DNA of 64,000 bases from Malus domestica. Taxonomy: Eukaryota > Streptophyta > Magnoliopsida > Rosales > Rosaceae. Under the pieces are notes generated by a model that was not told where the DNA came from, made no database searches, and saw only the letters and a program-made list of their open reading frames with translations. Positions 11,501 to 23,593 of the stretch are shown here, piece after piece. The stretch is taken from the NCBI RefSeq assembly GCF_042453785.1, contig NC_091675.1, positions 34,700,501-34,764,500 on the forward strand. Reading direction: 5' to 3'. The position numbers were made by a program, and so were the translations under genes. The first letter of the stretch is position 1. Every line of letters starts with the position of its first letter.

Positions 11501-11929
11501 TTTTATTTTTTTAATTTCTATCAAAGTTGTTGGGTAGGGTTTAGAGTTTGGCAGCGCTCACGTCTCATGTGTGTCTTGGACTTCGGGGGTGATGCGTTTT
11601 CCCTTAATTTGGTCGTGTCTTAGCATACATCATTCGTCTTTCTCGACGGGCTTGTGTGTTTGTAAGATGTTTGTTTGGTATAGGGGATGGGGTCTATGCA
11701 TGGCAGGGAGACGGTGCTTGAAAATTTTACGAGGCAATTTTATTGAAAATGAGATTTTGGATGCGGTTAATTTTTAGCCACCGAGGTATTTTGAGAACAC
11801 GCCTTATTTGGTGGGTTTACTAGAATAGGCATTAGTGAGATAACGGTTTTAGTAAATGATGCAGAGAAGGATAGTGATATTGATTCATAAGAATCTTTTC
11901 AGTTTTTTTCTTCAAGTCTCTAACCTTTA
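11501..11929. other. Intergenic, no gene seen
   Basis: A slightly more GC-balanced stretch (11520-11780) has a 68-codon ORF without a domain. It may be an old transposon fragment. Nothing else can be supported. Confidence 0.3.
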
Positions 11930-11938
11930 ATATTAATA

Positions 11939-12479
11939 GGGTGAAGTGCTAATTTAGTTCATGAACTATCATCTTATTAAAAATTAGGTCCTTGAATTAT
12001 TTTTTTTGGTAAAATAAGACCTAAATTCATTAAAAATTGCTAATTTCATCCCTACCATTATATTCAAAACTATTTTATCCAATTTTTCGTCAACTTAAGC
12101 CACTGAACACACTTTAAAGTGTAATACCGTTATTTTTTCGCCTATAAGCCCATAACATTTCATATAGGTTGTGAATTTAACGTCTAATTTACCCTCCGAA
12201 GTTAACTTACACAATTTCTTTTGAAAAACTACCAATTTACCCTTCAAAGTTAACTCCATACACTATTTCTTTATGAAAAACTATCAATCTACTCTCCAAT
12301 GTGTATCACATGCAAGTAACATGACTTAAATTGACGGAAAATTGAATATAGTAGTTTCGAATATAATATTAGGGATGTAATTGGTAGATTTTTATAATAA
12401 AATAACTGATTTTTCTGGAAAAAAATAGTTTAGGTACCTAATTTTCATTGAGGTGATAATTTAAGGCCCTAGTTTACCC
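11939..12479. mobile_element. Mutator-type MITE, 541 bp, with about 65-bp TIRs and a 9-bp TSD
   Basis: The left TIR GGGTGAAGTGCTAATTTAGT pairs over about 65 bp with the right end read inward, GGGTAAACTAGGGCCTTAAA. Both then continue through AAAATTAGGT. The flanks ATATTAATA (11930-11938) and ATATTAAGA (12480-12488) match at 8 of 9 positions, the length expected for Mutator-like elements. Two further internal blocks, CGTCAACTTAAGCCA and TGACTTAAATTGACGG, are also inverted partners. There is no coding capacity. Confidence 0.78.
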
Positions 12480-12488
12480 ATATTAAGA

Positions 12489-13563
12489 TATTAATGTATT
12501 TTGATATTAGTTATTTTCTTTTTGAACTTGGTTTTGTAGTTGTCTATATTTATAATATTTTAAATAAAATACATGATTTGTAAGCTTGAAAATATTAAAA
12601 CATAAAAAATTCAAAATTAATAGAGAAAATCATGTTTTGCCGTAAAAACAATATGTACATATAAAAATAAGAAACATATTGTATACATACACACATATAC
12701 ATACATATACCCCGGTAAGATCAACAACTCAAAGATAGCATGATTGATCAGGATAATGACTCACTCAAGTGAAACGTGATGTGAAAGCTAGAAGATTACT
12801 GGTTTAACATGAGAGAGAAAAAGGGTTTGCATGGTTGCATGGCATTCTTGGTTGGATGATTTGGGCTTCCCTAAGGGCAATCACAAGGCTTCTAATGGCC
12901 GGGATTTTTAGTGGAAGGTTGTGGGTAATACTAAGGTTGTATGGATGATGATTCTTGAGGCTTAAAGGATGTTTCTGGGCTAATGGGGTCTTCTGGATAT
13001 GTTTCCTAGGTGGTGCTTCTTGGTTATGTCTCTCTATTCCTCCTCCCTTTTGATTAATCACTTCTCTCCCTTTTTTGTAAGTGAAAGGTTCTTCTTTAAG
13101 CTTCAAAGGGATCTCCTTTTGTGACTTGGTCTTCTATTTCCTTTCTCCCTAGCTCTCCTACTATTTCTCTTTGGGTGTAAGGTAGCTGCACTATAGAAAC
13201 CTACATTATGCTTCTTCCCGAGGTGGAACTTTCCCAGGCCAGCCTTCTGCATGAGCTACTTCAGGTACCGCGCCTCATGGCTTTCGCGTGTTGGTTATCT
13301 GTGCAAGCTAGGAAGGGAAAGTCAGCATTAAATGTCTGACTTGTTGGGTTTAGAGTGCATTTAATGTTGGAATCTAGTTTAGTCCTAAATAAGAGGGTTG
13401 GCTTGCTAGGGAAAAAGGCAAACTAAACTAGTTCTCTCTCAATGCTTGCCTGCGTGAAATGCAAAGGGTATGGGCTTAGATCCTTAGGCTCCTAAGCAGC
13501 CCAAAATCTTTCATAACCTCGATTTGACATAGGCCCAGCAACCTTCCATAACCATCCACACCA
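12489..13563. other. Intergenic, probable old retroelement sequence
   Basis: A 100-codon minus-strand ORF (12804-13106) has no domain. The segment 13190-13540 is richer in GC than its surroundings and has the look of non-coding retroelement sequence. I cannot name a family. Confidence 0.3.
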
Positions 13564-13564
13564 C

Positions 13565-13625
<61 letters not shown>
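13564..13625. repeat. (AAT)n microsatellite, about 20 units
   Basis: An uninterrupted trinucleotide run of 62 bp. Confidence 0.95.
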
Positions 13626-13833
13626 GACATTATGCTTAAAACATGATAAATTTCTTCGAATAAATTTTACATGGACACATTCTCAACTCAAACAAAAAAG
13701 AATGTACCTTACAAAGTAGGGTTTCTTAAATAGTAATTCATGGCTACACACTCGATATAGGTACCCTATAATGTACCACTATCATTAGTAATATATATGA
13801 GTATATAAGCATGAGATAGTAATTCATGGCTAC

Positions 13834-14104
13834 TGTCACATCCTAGTCTCGGCTCCGTCGTAACACGATATTATTCACTTTGGGCCCTGGCCCGTCCTCA
13901 CAATTTTTGTTTCTAGGAACTCACACAAGAACTTCCCAGTGGATCACCCATCCTGGAAATGCTCTCGCCCGAACTCGCTTAACTTCGGAGTTCCAATAGA
14001 ATCCGAAGCCAATGAGTCCCCAAAATACCTCGTGCTATATGGAGGTGGGCATGTACATATAAGACATATCATCCCCTTTCCGTTGGTCGATGTGGAATGT
14101 TACA
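13834..14104 (-). mobile_element. Cassandra TRIM solo LTR carrying 5S rRNA sequence
   Basis: On the minus strand the LTR runs from TGTAACATTCCACATCGACC to GGATGTGACA, 271 bp. The segment 13916-13993 matches the 3' two thirds of plant 5S rRNA, including the internal polymerase III promoter: AAGTTAAGCGAGTTCGGGC (box A region) and AGGATGGGTGATCC (box C region). This combination defines Cassandra elements. A perfect 5-bp target duplication, GCTAC, flanks it (13829-13833 and 14105-14109), and no internal domain remains. It is therefore a solo LTR left by LTR-LTR recombination. Confidence 0.93.
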
Positions 14105-14109
14105 GCTAC

Positions 14110-15409
14110 AAACTCGATATATGTAACATGAGCAATAAAATAGGGAACGAATAATCTTTTGTAAAAGAAATTGAAATGAGATAATCTTGTTAATTAGCTA
14201 GGAATAAGTCGTTCAAAATATTTAATTTAAATTAAAAAAAATTCCCATTAACAATTTTCCAACAGCCAAGGCTATAAAATTGGGAATGAATAAATACTAT
14301 TTTTAAATACCAAATAAAAATTGATGACATGTAAAATATTTATCATAAAAATATGAAGTGAAAAAAGTCAAGACACTTTGATCAAAAACTATTTTCTCCA
14401 CTAAAAATTAAGAGAGCCTTACTTATAGAGACAAAAATATATATCATATTTCACACAACTCCACAACATTTAAATTTCAAGGAGGGACAAAAAACCCAAT
14501 AACATAAACCCAAGCCCAACCCAATAAGAAACGGACCGACTAAATTATGGCCCGTGCGCCTCTCTATAACCATTAATAAACGGACACATTATCCACTACA
14601 CAACAAAAAATCATAAAAACGAACCGGTTTCCCTTATTCATTACCGCGAACTAACGGTTTCATCTTCCCCAAACCTATCATTTCAAACGCTATCACGCAA
14701 AAAAATACTTTTGTAGGAAAAAAAAAAGAAAAAACCTAAAATCTCCATAGATTCTGACTGTTTCAAGCTGGATTTTCAGTAAGTGATATACACGTTCAGC
14801 CGGATTTCTAGAAGATCAGTGTTTCAAAGGTTTTTCTACCACTCAAAATCGTTCTTTTTACATGATTATATTTCAAACTCTGTAAAAACGAATGCATTAT
14901 CAAAGTTTTGGATGCATTATCAGGTGTTTTTGCACTTGTTTTTGCAAAAGACACTTTCGGAAAGTTGTCAAAATCACATGCATTATTAAGTGTTTTTGGC
15001 ACTTGATTTTACAAAAAATTTAGTGTTCCAGTTCAAGAAAACATAATTTCAGTGTTTTAGATGTTTCAGTTTCACTTTTTTAGTTTATATGTATATTGAT
15101 TCTTCAACAACTTTTGGAAAAAGAATTAATATGCTTCTAAATTTTGTGAGTAAAACATTAACCGTCTAGCTTGACGTTGTACTTTGTATTGATGTTGCAC
15201 TTTGTATTGACGCTGCACTTTGTAAATTAATTATGGTTCTACTTTCTGTTTGTAAATTGGTTCTACACATAAATATGTTGTAGAAAAAGAAAAAAGGAAT
15301 ATGCATCAAGCTTGTTTTAAAAATAATTATGTATCTACATTGCGCGTTAACAACCAATTATGCATCTACCTTGTTCGCTAATTAATACTACATATAACTT
15401 GTGCGTTAA
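14110..15409. other. AT-rich left flank of the Mutator-like region, no gene seen
   Basis: The stretch has no recognisable coding sequence. From about 15180 on, the words GATGTTGCACTTTGTA and GACGCTGCACTTTGTA appear, the first of many related motifs running to 20.9 kb. I could not identify the outer terminal repeat of the Mutator-like element here. Confidence 0.35.
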
Positions 15410-15526
15410 GTGATTCTGCATCTAGCTTGTGTGCTAAGCATCTGCCCTTTGCATCTAGTTTGTCATTTATACGACTTCATATTATTTGATTATTTATTAT
15501 ATTCATTATCATTTCACTTTTTTATG

Positions 15527-16200
15527 AAGATGTCACCAAAAGTAAAACATTTTGCAACAAAAAAGAAATCACCTCAAAAATCTCATGTCGTAAGGCGTCG
15601 GGCGACACATGATAACTATGTTCAAATAAGATTGAATCACATGGCCTTTGCAAAACTATTACAAGAGCTCAAGCCAAAACTTGATGAAAAACCAAAAGTC
15701 TTGGCATACATATATAAGTCACATTTTGGCAAACTTGTGAAAGCTTACTTAAAAGGTGAATTACAAATGAAGAAATCAGACTGAGATGTCATACATGTAG
15801 CGAACTGGTATGACACTAAAAAAGGGATGTTCAAATTTAAAAATTGATATTGCAAAGTAAATGCTGATGATGTCCAACGCATATTTGGGATACCAAACCG
15901 AGGCAGAAAAGCCCTGTAGTCAACAAGAGACTCGAGAATCCCAAAGCCAAAATAAAATAAATTTGTTGATAAATACTTCTCATAAATGACAAGAATCGGT
16001 AGAAGAGAAATTGCACAAGCAATTCAAGTTGCAATTGATACTAGGACAACAGAAGGGAATCAAGATGCAGCGTGCCTTATAATTCTATATTTGCTCAACA
16101 CAAATCTGCTTGGGAGCTCAGCAAGTAAACTTCCTTGGAGTTTGGCCAAGAATTGTACATCCATCAATAACATAAATCAATACAACTAGGCCAAGAAAAC
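15527..16200 (+). pseudogene. Decayed ORF of a Mutator-like element (accessory, non-transposase)
   Basis: The frame starts near the ATG at 15527 (MKMSPKVKHFATKKK) and reads LNHMAFAKLLQELKPKLDEK and FGKLVKAYLKGELQ. It then meets stops at 15782 and 15845-15850, and continues in pieces (VNADDVQRIFGIPNRGRKAL). The pattern of a basic N-terminus followed by an 'F-x-K-L' helical region resembles the accessory plant transposon proteins found beside MULE transposases. It lies on the opposite strand to the transposase at 18.2-20.2 kb. No Ulp1 protease catalytic motif is visible. Function in this copy is lost. Confidence 0.45.
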
Positions 16201-18179
16201 AGCAAGATGCTTGATGAAATCAATTGATAGAACACATAAGAGGATAATAGACAAACAACCAACCGTCAATGCGATGTTGTGCTTTTACTGGTAATCAAAC
16301 AAAAACTAATAAAAAAAACTTATATAAGTAATGATGCTAAAAACTTATATAAGTAATGATGCACACAAAAAAAATATAAAAGCAATGTTGCATACTAATT
16401 CTTGTATAACTAAAATAATAAATAATAAAATTTGATTCATATTCTTGATTCTCTTATAACTAATGCTGCATGATTACTCTGCTATAAACTGAAGCTTTGT
16501 GATTATAATCCATAACTAATGCTGCATACTAAATCTTTGTATAAGTAATAATTCATACTAATTCTTGATTTTGAATACTATCAGGAGGAAGATGGTGGAG
16601 AACAAAATGAAAAAGAATATCACTTTGACACACTAGTTGATAGTCAGAGTATCTTTGACACCCAAATTCCAAATGACCAAGTCTAGGATGACCAAAATGT
16701 TGTACAAGATACTGCCTATCAAACTATTGAAAATGAAGAAAGAAATGCGAACATCATAGACATGGACGCAACTGAAATTGATAAAGTAATCAGTAATGTG
16801 ATTAATTTCCATATAGAATATGTAGTACAAAAAGAGGCTAAATTCAGTAATCAGTAATGTGATTAATTGATAGTGCATATAAAGTGGTAAGTCTAAATTC
16901 AGTATCGCTTATATTTTCAATGATTTCCTAGTACATTTTTCAAATCTACACTTAATTTGTATACAGATCAAAATGATTGAAGAATAGTACAACAACAAAG
17001 ACAACTTATTCCATTTGCCATTGAATGAAATGGATAGTTCAACAAATGATTACATCCGAAGGAACCTTACAAATGCAACTTTTGAGATTGATGAAGATAA
17101 ACAATGTCCAATCCAGCTTGGCTCATAAGTATAATTGTGTATTTTGATTGTTTTAATTAAATTACTGTTCTTGGTTACATATTTATAGTTAAACTAATTT
17201 TTGCAATGAATAAGATAGTAAAATGATTCTGACTAAATATCAATGTTGTTCGAATTCTTAAAATTTGTTGATTATGAATAAATGTTCAATGATAAAATGA
17301 TTGTACACCAATCATTAGATTCCATATAATAATAATGCTACATACTGAATGAGTCTACTATAGCTGATGTTGCATACTGAAGCTATATATTCTTCCATAA
17401 CTCAAGTTGTATATTGTCTGCTTTAACTTATTTTACAGAGATGATTGTAGTGTTTTTGTGTTGTACTACATCTGAACAATAGCAAAAGACGGAAAAATGA
17501 AAAAATCTTTAACCAAGCAGGAAGTCAACTGTCTGCGCCATGATATTTCATCTCAGATAATACATTATAGATTGAGCTGGAGCTTGAAGTTTGAGGAGCA
17601 AAAATAAGCAACTAAAGTAAAGGACAAACAAAAAACATCTTGAACCGAAAAAAAAAATGAACTTCTAACATTTCAGTTGTTATGAATTTTAATGTTTAAA
17701 ATTACATTGTTAGAACTCACTTTTGCAAAAAAAAAAATTACATATGTTTTTCGAATGTTACATTTCTTTTTTAATCTATCCATTTCAAATGTTACATAGA
17801 TTTTTTCAATCTGTTTATTCATTTTCTCCATGATAGAAAATTTTCAAAATTGGGAATAGCAAACTTATTCCAATAACTCCTTGTTAGTTATAAAATAAAA
17901 AAATAAAAAATAAAAAACATGAACTCAATTGCTAAAATTGATTATTCATAAATTGAGGGACCAAAAATTGCAAAATACAAAAATTGATGCTGCATACAAA
18001 ACATATAACATGATTTTGCATAAAATCAAAAACTTATTCTACACGAAAAATAACAAAAAACTAATCTGATAACAAACTCCCAAATACAAAAAATCCAAAA
18101 CTCAAAAAATAAAAATAAAGCCTGACATGTCTGCTTGTTGTGGTGAGAAGTCTGATGACAATGACTTCATTTTACACCT

Positions 18180-20180
18180 CTTGTCTTATTGTTAGACTTG
18201 TAACGATAAATACGTGGTCTATCACCTTGTTTCCTTGTAAGAGAGGGCTTAACATGAGCATTTAATAGATCAAAAATGGACTTGTTCAAGTCAGAACCTG
18301 GAACAATAGGAAACTAATAGCTTAGTTTATAAGAATAAACTTTCCAGTAATCATTCACAAAATCCTCAATGTCACGATGATCATGCAGAATAACTTGCAA
18401 AGCATGAGCACAAGGAAATCATTTATGCTTCCATTGAACACACACTAGTGTTGATCCAACATAACAACAAAAGAGTTCTTATCCCCCCGAACCTCAAACA
18501 CATCATCAAATGAGCTACTAACAATCCAATGACTACATTCTTGAACAAAACCTCTAAGATCATCTTCTTTTTTGGGACATAACAAAGAAAACCACTTTTT
18601 TGAAACACGGATCATGTCAGACATCATGACAATCAACCTCCCCATAATCAATTCAATCAAATCAAGAATAGGTATGCGACGCTCTTTAGAAATCATTGCG
18701 TTAAACGATTTTGCAGTTGCATTACTCATTTCACCCCACTGATTTCCCCGAAAATGTATAATAGAATAATGCTCTTTTGGGAAGATCATCTAAAAATGAA
18801 TTGAAAATATATTTGCCAACACTTCTCATTTTCTCAATATTCCTATCAAAATCTTCAACATTACATGCATATGCACAATTTTTGAAATACTAACACAACT
18901 GATCATTCAAAAACTTATTACCAACACATCGCCTCTCTAAATTTTCCCTCAAATGTATAATGCAGAAATCATGAAGTAGTAGAGAAGTACTTTCGAATAG
19001 CATTCAAAAGACCATGATGTTGGTCGATAATGAACGTGATCTTCCTTCTTTGGTAATTTAATATCTGAGCCAAATGTTCAACAAACCACATCCAATTATC
19101 TTCATTTTCTATGTCAACAATACAATAATACACAAGAAAAATCTCTGTATAGAAAAAAAATTAATAATTATATTAAATGGTGCATAAAAAGAATAAATTG
19201 AGTCATTAATCAGTTTGTAAAAAATTGATGCTGCACAAATGCTAATCAAAAGTTCAAAGTCTTAGATATATATTGGTGGGAGGGGGGCCAACCCCCCACC
19301 CATAACTTGATTCATAAAACATTTACTACTTCCCAATCCATTCCACATTAATAAACAAATGATGCACTTTAATAAACAAATCTATACAAAAAGAATAACT
19401 TGATTCTCCAAAATATATAAGCATTAAAATTCAAAACAATATCACAAATCTGTAATTTATAACAATTAAAAAATAACTTACTATTATTTGCATTTTTAGC
19501 ACAATAACCAAGAAGAGTACCAATATATCTTCCTTTCAAAAATGTACCATCAAGGAACAACTTTGGTCTACACCATCGGAATCCTTTTACACAAGCTCCA
19601 AAAGATATGAATAACCTTTCAAACCAATTACTATCATTATCAAGTTCTAGTGCACAAAGGAATCCATCATTGGCACGCATAAACTCATCAACATACCAAG
19701 GCAAATATCCAAAAGAGAGAGCCTCATCACCATTAACCTCATTATATGCAATCTCTTTGTCACACCAAGTTACATGGTATTTAATATCAAGGCCATAACT
19801 CTCCTTCATTTCTCTCATAAGGATGGATTCAAACGAACATTGACAACCAACAAAGAGGACAAAACAGAAGGGCCAAACCTTTTATTCTCCTTTTGACGAG
19901 TACGTCCAGTGCAAGTATGAATATTATTTAATTTTTAATGATAAAACAACTACTAGGCTCTTGCAAAATCGCATGAACACACCATTAACACCTCTCCGAC
20001 ATTTTCTTTGAGTAAACAACAATAACACACTTGCAATCATTCTAATGATCTTGACATCAAAACCAACCTCAATAGAGTATTGTGTAAGTTTTCTACGAAA
20101 TTCAACTACACCATCTTCATAACTTTGTCACTCATTTGTTGTATAATGGTGAGGTCCATAAGAGCCATACTTACTCAAAT
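18180..20180 (-). pseudogene. Mutator-like (MULE) transposase pseudogene with SWIM remnant
   Basis: On the minus strand, blocks in order are LDIKYHVTWCDKEIAYNEV, then FISFGACVKGFRWCRPKLFL and DGTFLKGRYIGTLLGY (first part of the MULE DDE domain), then DIENEDNWMWFVEHLAQIL and FIIDQHHGLLNAI. After these come HFRGNQWGEMSNATAKSFNA and, at about 18370-18470, a SWIM-type V-C-V-Q-W..FPCAHAL. Stops interrupt the frame, including W to stop just before FPCAHA. An AT-rich insert (19140-19490) separates the two halves of the DDE domain and may be an intron. It is not functional as read. Confidence 0.8.
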
Positions 20181-20659
20181 ATTAGTTCTCATCTCCAATA
20201 CTGACAAACATAGAAACCTAAAAGTTAATTACCCACACAAATTTTTATAACTAATATGCAGATAAAGCGGCACAACTACTGCATAATTTTCATATACACA
20301 CTTCAACACTTTAACAACGTACATGATCTACACAAAAAAAAAACATAAAGTTAAACTGATGCTGCACATAAATAATTAGATATATATATATATATATGCG
20401 TTTTAAAATATAAATATAATAATCAATAAAAACTAATGCTGCACAAAATCTTTCAAAAATGATGAAACTCTTAGAATATTTTGCAAAAATTGATGTTACA
20501 CAAATGACAATAAAAAAAATGTATAAAAACTGATGCTGCAAAAATATCTGTAACACAGTGCTACACAAAATACCAAAAATGATTAAATAATCCATTAACT
20601 GGTTGCTAATCAATTGTCCTTTCAATAAACCAATGCCAAGCGATTCTTTGTGATTATAT

Positions 20660-20890
20660 AAAACTGATGTTGCACAAGTATTACGTTGAAAATTATTAAA
20701 TATTTATGGAGGGTTCCCCCCTCCCCACCCCCAAAACTTATGTCAATTGATTCTGTAAGATTCTATGAGTTGATGTTGTACAAATATTGCGTTGAAAAAT
20801 ATTAAATGTTTATGAGGGGATCCCCCCCCCCTCCCCCCAAAACTTATTACAACTGATTTTGCACAATTCTATAAGCTGATGTTGCATCAA
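20660..20890. repeat. About 106-bp tandem duplication with C-rich tracts
   Basis: TGATGTTGCAC-type starts occur at 20665, 20771 and 20878. Each of the first two is followed by a (T/C)ACGTTGAAAA(A)T-like block, a G-rich word and a C homopolymer tract (20714-20727 and 20821-20838), then AAAACTTAT. Confidence 0.6.
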
Positions 20891-21419
20891 TATTAATAAC
20901 TGTCACCAAATACTAAACTAACTCATACTACATTCCAATTCTAACAAATATACACGATAACTATACTACAAAAAAACAAAAGGAACTTCAATGAAAACAA
21001 CAGTAGTACAACGAAAATTCACCTTCGCCAAACACTCTGTCAAATAAAAACTGAATCAAAATCTTCAAAACTAAAAAATTGTGCCTGCAAAAGACAATAA
21101 AATAAAATAATAATCAATGCGATCAATAAAAAAATGAAAAATAAGAAACTTGTTTCAAAATCTAAACCAAAATAAATTCAAAAACACATAGTACTTCAAA
21201 AAAACTAAATCAGAACAGATAAAATTCAGAAAGAGAAACTTGAGAGATATGCTTACCTTCGAAGAAAACTTGAATGATTCGAATAGAAATTATGGCAAGA
21301 GATAATTGAGGGAGATGACGAGAGATAAATCGGAACAGAAAAACTTTAGAAAGAAAGAAAAATAGCTGAGAAACCAAAATAAAATTTGAATGATTCAAAT
21401 AGAAGAGAGTAAATTCCAT

Positions 21420-22984
21420 CAATCACCGCCGATCGCGTTTAGCAGAAAAAAGAAGGGCAAATACATAACTTCATTTCTTACGGAAAAACAAGACATAATG
21501 TCATCTTACGCACATTTAAAAAATGTCTTTCTTTGAAATGTTCAAAAAGTGTGGTCTCAATATATAATTAAGTATTTAAAGTATACTCTAAGTGTAATTT
21601 TTCCAAAATTTTATTTATAAATAAATGGCTTCCCTATTAATAACACTGAGGCCTATTATAATAAAATTTAACACTTACTAAACTGTGTATGTGATTAAAA
21701 TTTAGCAAGTGTTAAATTGACACTATATCGGCATGGTTACCAGTCGGCCGTAGATCCGACGCGTAAATCTCCATGTTGCATGATACATAACATTCAACCA
21801 TCTCAACCAATTTCTATTATTAGGCCCCCAAATACAAAAGAAAATACAGTTAACCCTACGATAGTTGACATTACGATTGTCAACGTTTACTTTATCACAA
21901 CCTAACACTTGATCCTGTGGCTTTTTTCTCAACACCTCGAAGAGGACCCAATTTTGATGAAATAGAACCCAACACCTTTTCGAGTGGGACATGTAAATCT
22001 TAAATATACATGTTTAAATACTTGAAATCACTATTTAATACAATAGTCTGCTAATATTTTTCTTCATTTATAAATAAGAAGTCTTAAATTCAAAACTTGT
22101 GAAAAATGAATTCAATACAAAATTAAATCATTAGTGTAAAATTTATCGATATACTCAAAATAAATAAAAAATACTTGAAATCGGAGTGCAAAAGAATTAA
22201 AATGGGCAGGAATCGGGTTATGAAGGAATCGCGTTCCTTACGAATTACGAATGTAACACCTGCATTTGTGTAGGGCTCAAAGCAAAAACCTGAAATGGCA
22301 AGCAGCATGAAGTCAAGTTCGGCCAACCCAAATATAAATTCATTGGCCAAGGTTATCATTATCTTGAATACTAGATGATTCAAAGCTTCAAAATATTCCG
22401 AAACTAAACACTTTTGATTACTAATGTTTTAACACGTTCAATCACAAAGTCTCATTAACTCATTGTCACCAAAAGAGGCCTACAAAAGAAATGTATAAAT
22501 TGAATTAGTATCCCATTTAGGAACACCGACACCAATTAGCATGAATCCAACAGAGGTAAGTGATCACAGAAGATTTACATTGTACACTCAGTTACTAGAA
22601 ATAAAAATTAAAAAAAAAAAAAAAAAAAAGCAGAGTACCAAGGAAACTATCTTGAATTACATAGCAGCTCAAGAAGATTTTGATTTCCTACAAGCAATAA
22701 GATCACACACACACACCTCTGTAATGGATTCATTTGCATAGAGGCAAAAACCAAGAAAACTATCTTAATAGCATTCATAAACAAATAAATCAATAATGAA
22801 TCAGATAAGTATGAAATCATAAGGGTAAAACGCACCTTGAAGGGCGAGGAGAGAGAGATGAGCGGCGTAGATGACAGAGGGGACGAAGGAGATGAGAGAG
22901 AGGGCAACGAGGAGGGAGAGATGAGCGGGGGACAAGGCGTTTGAGACTTTGAGTCTGGCGGAGAGATTGAAAATTTAGGGTTTT
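21420..22984. other. Intergenic, right flank of the Mutator-like region and 3' flank of the next gene
   Basis: A 55-bp inverted repeat (AATTTAACACTTACTAAA / TTTAGCAAGTGTTAAATT) lies at 21664-21718. A purine-rich stretch (22840-22920, GAGGAGAGAGAGATGAG) looks like a gene leader or captured exon but has no supported frame. There is an A homopolymer at 22610-22629. I see no gene. Confidence 0.35.
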
Positions 22985-23186
22985 TTATTTTTTATTTTAT
23001 TTTTATTTTACATATATTAAATTAAATGGGTAAATGAATACCCGTTATAACCGCTCATTTAAATTTCATGGATAAACGATTATACCCATAACCGTTTGTT
23101 CGTCTAAACAGTTACTCATAACCGTGAACTTTAAATGGGCAGGTAACCGCGGTTACCCAAACTCATGAGTATTTTGCCCACCCCTA
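22985..23186. mobile_element. hAT-type MITE remnant, one end visible
   Basis: The right end reads TTTTGCCCACCCCTA, the complement of the TAGGGGTGGGCAAAA end used by many plant hAT MITEs. The interior repeats words such as ATAACCG and GGTTAC. I could not find the left TIR, so the copy is truncated or too diverged. Confidence 0.5.
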
Positions 23187-23593
23187 ATAAGCACAAGTAA
23201 GAAAAAGTTACTTCAATCAATAAAAATGAAAGGCAGTGAATAAGAAAACTCACCGCCCGTAAATTCCTACAATCCATCCCCAAGGCTTGTTCAAATGAAA
23301 ATTCTGTGCCAAATAAGGTTGAGTGTAGACAGATGGCAAAGTGATAATGCTTCGGGACAGGTTTGCCCAAGCAAGGAATAATCTAAATGAATATTACACG
23401 AATTTGATGAACGTTTACGGCTTATTAAGAAAAATGGTAAGACGAAGAAAACAGGCCTCCTGGGTTTTGAAATTGGGGAAGAAAACAGTCTTCAAACAAC
23501 ATTACATGAATACATGGGTACACATGCACAAGTAGACAAACTAAAGTGACAAACAATCTGACAATAACACAAGCACCGGAAAGTGGAAACAGG

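Noticed and set aside
12804..13106. 100-codon minus ORF
   Set aside because: Low-complexity basic peptide without a domain, in sequence that looks like old repeat DNA.
13916..13993. Functional 5S rRNA gene
   Set aside because: The 5' third of 5S rRNA is missing and the sequence lies inside an LTR with TG...CA ends and a TSD. It is Cassandra.
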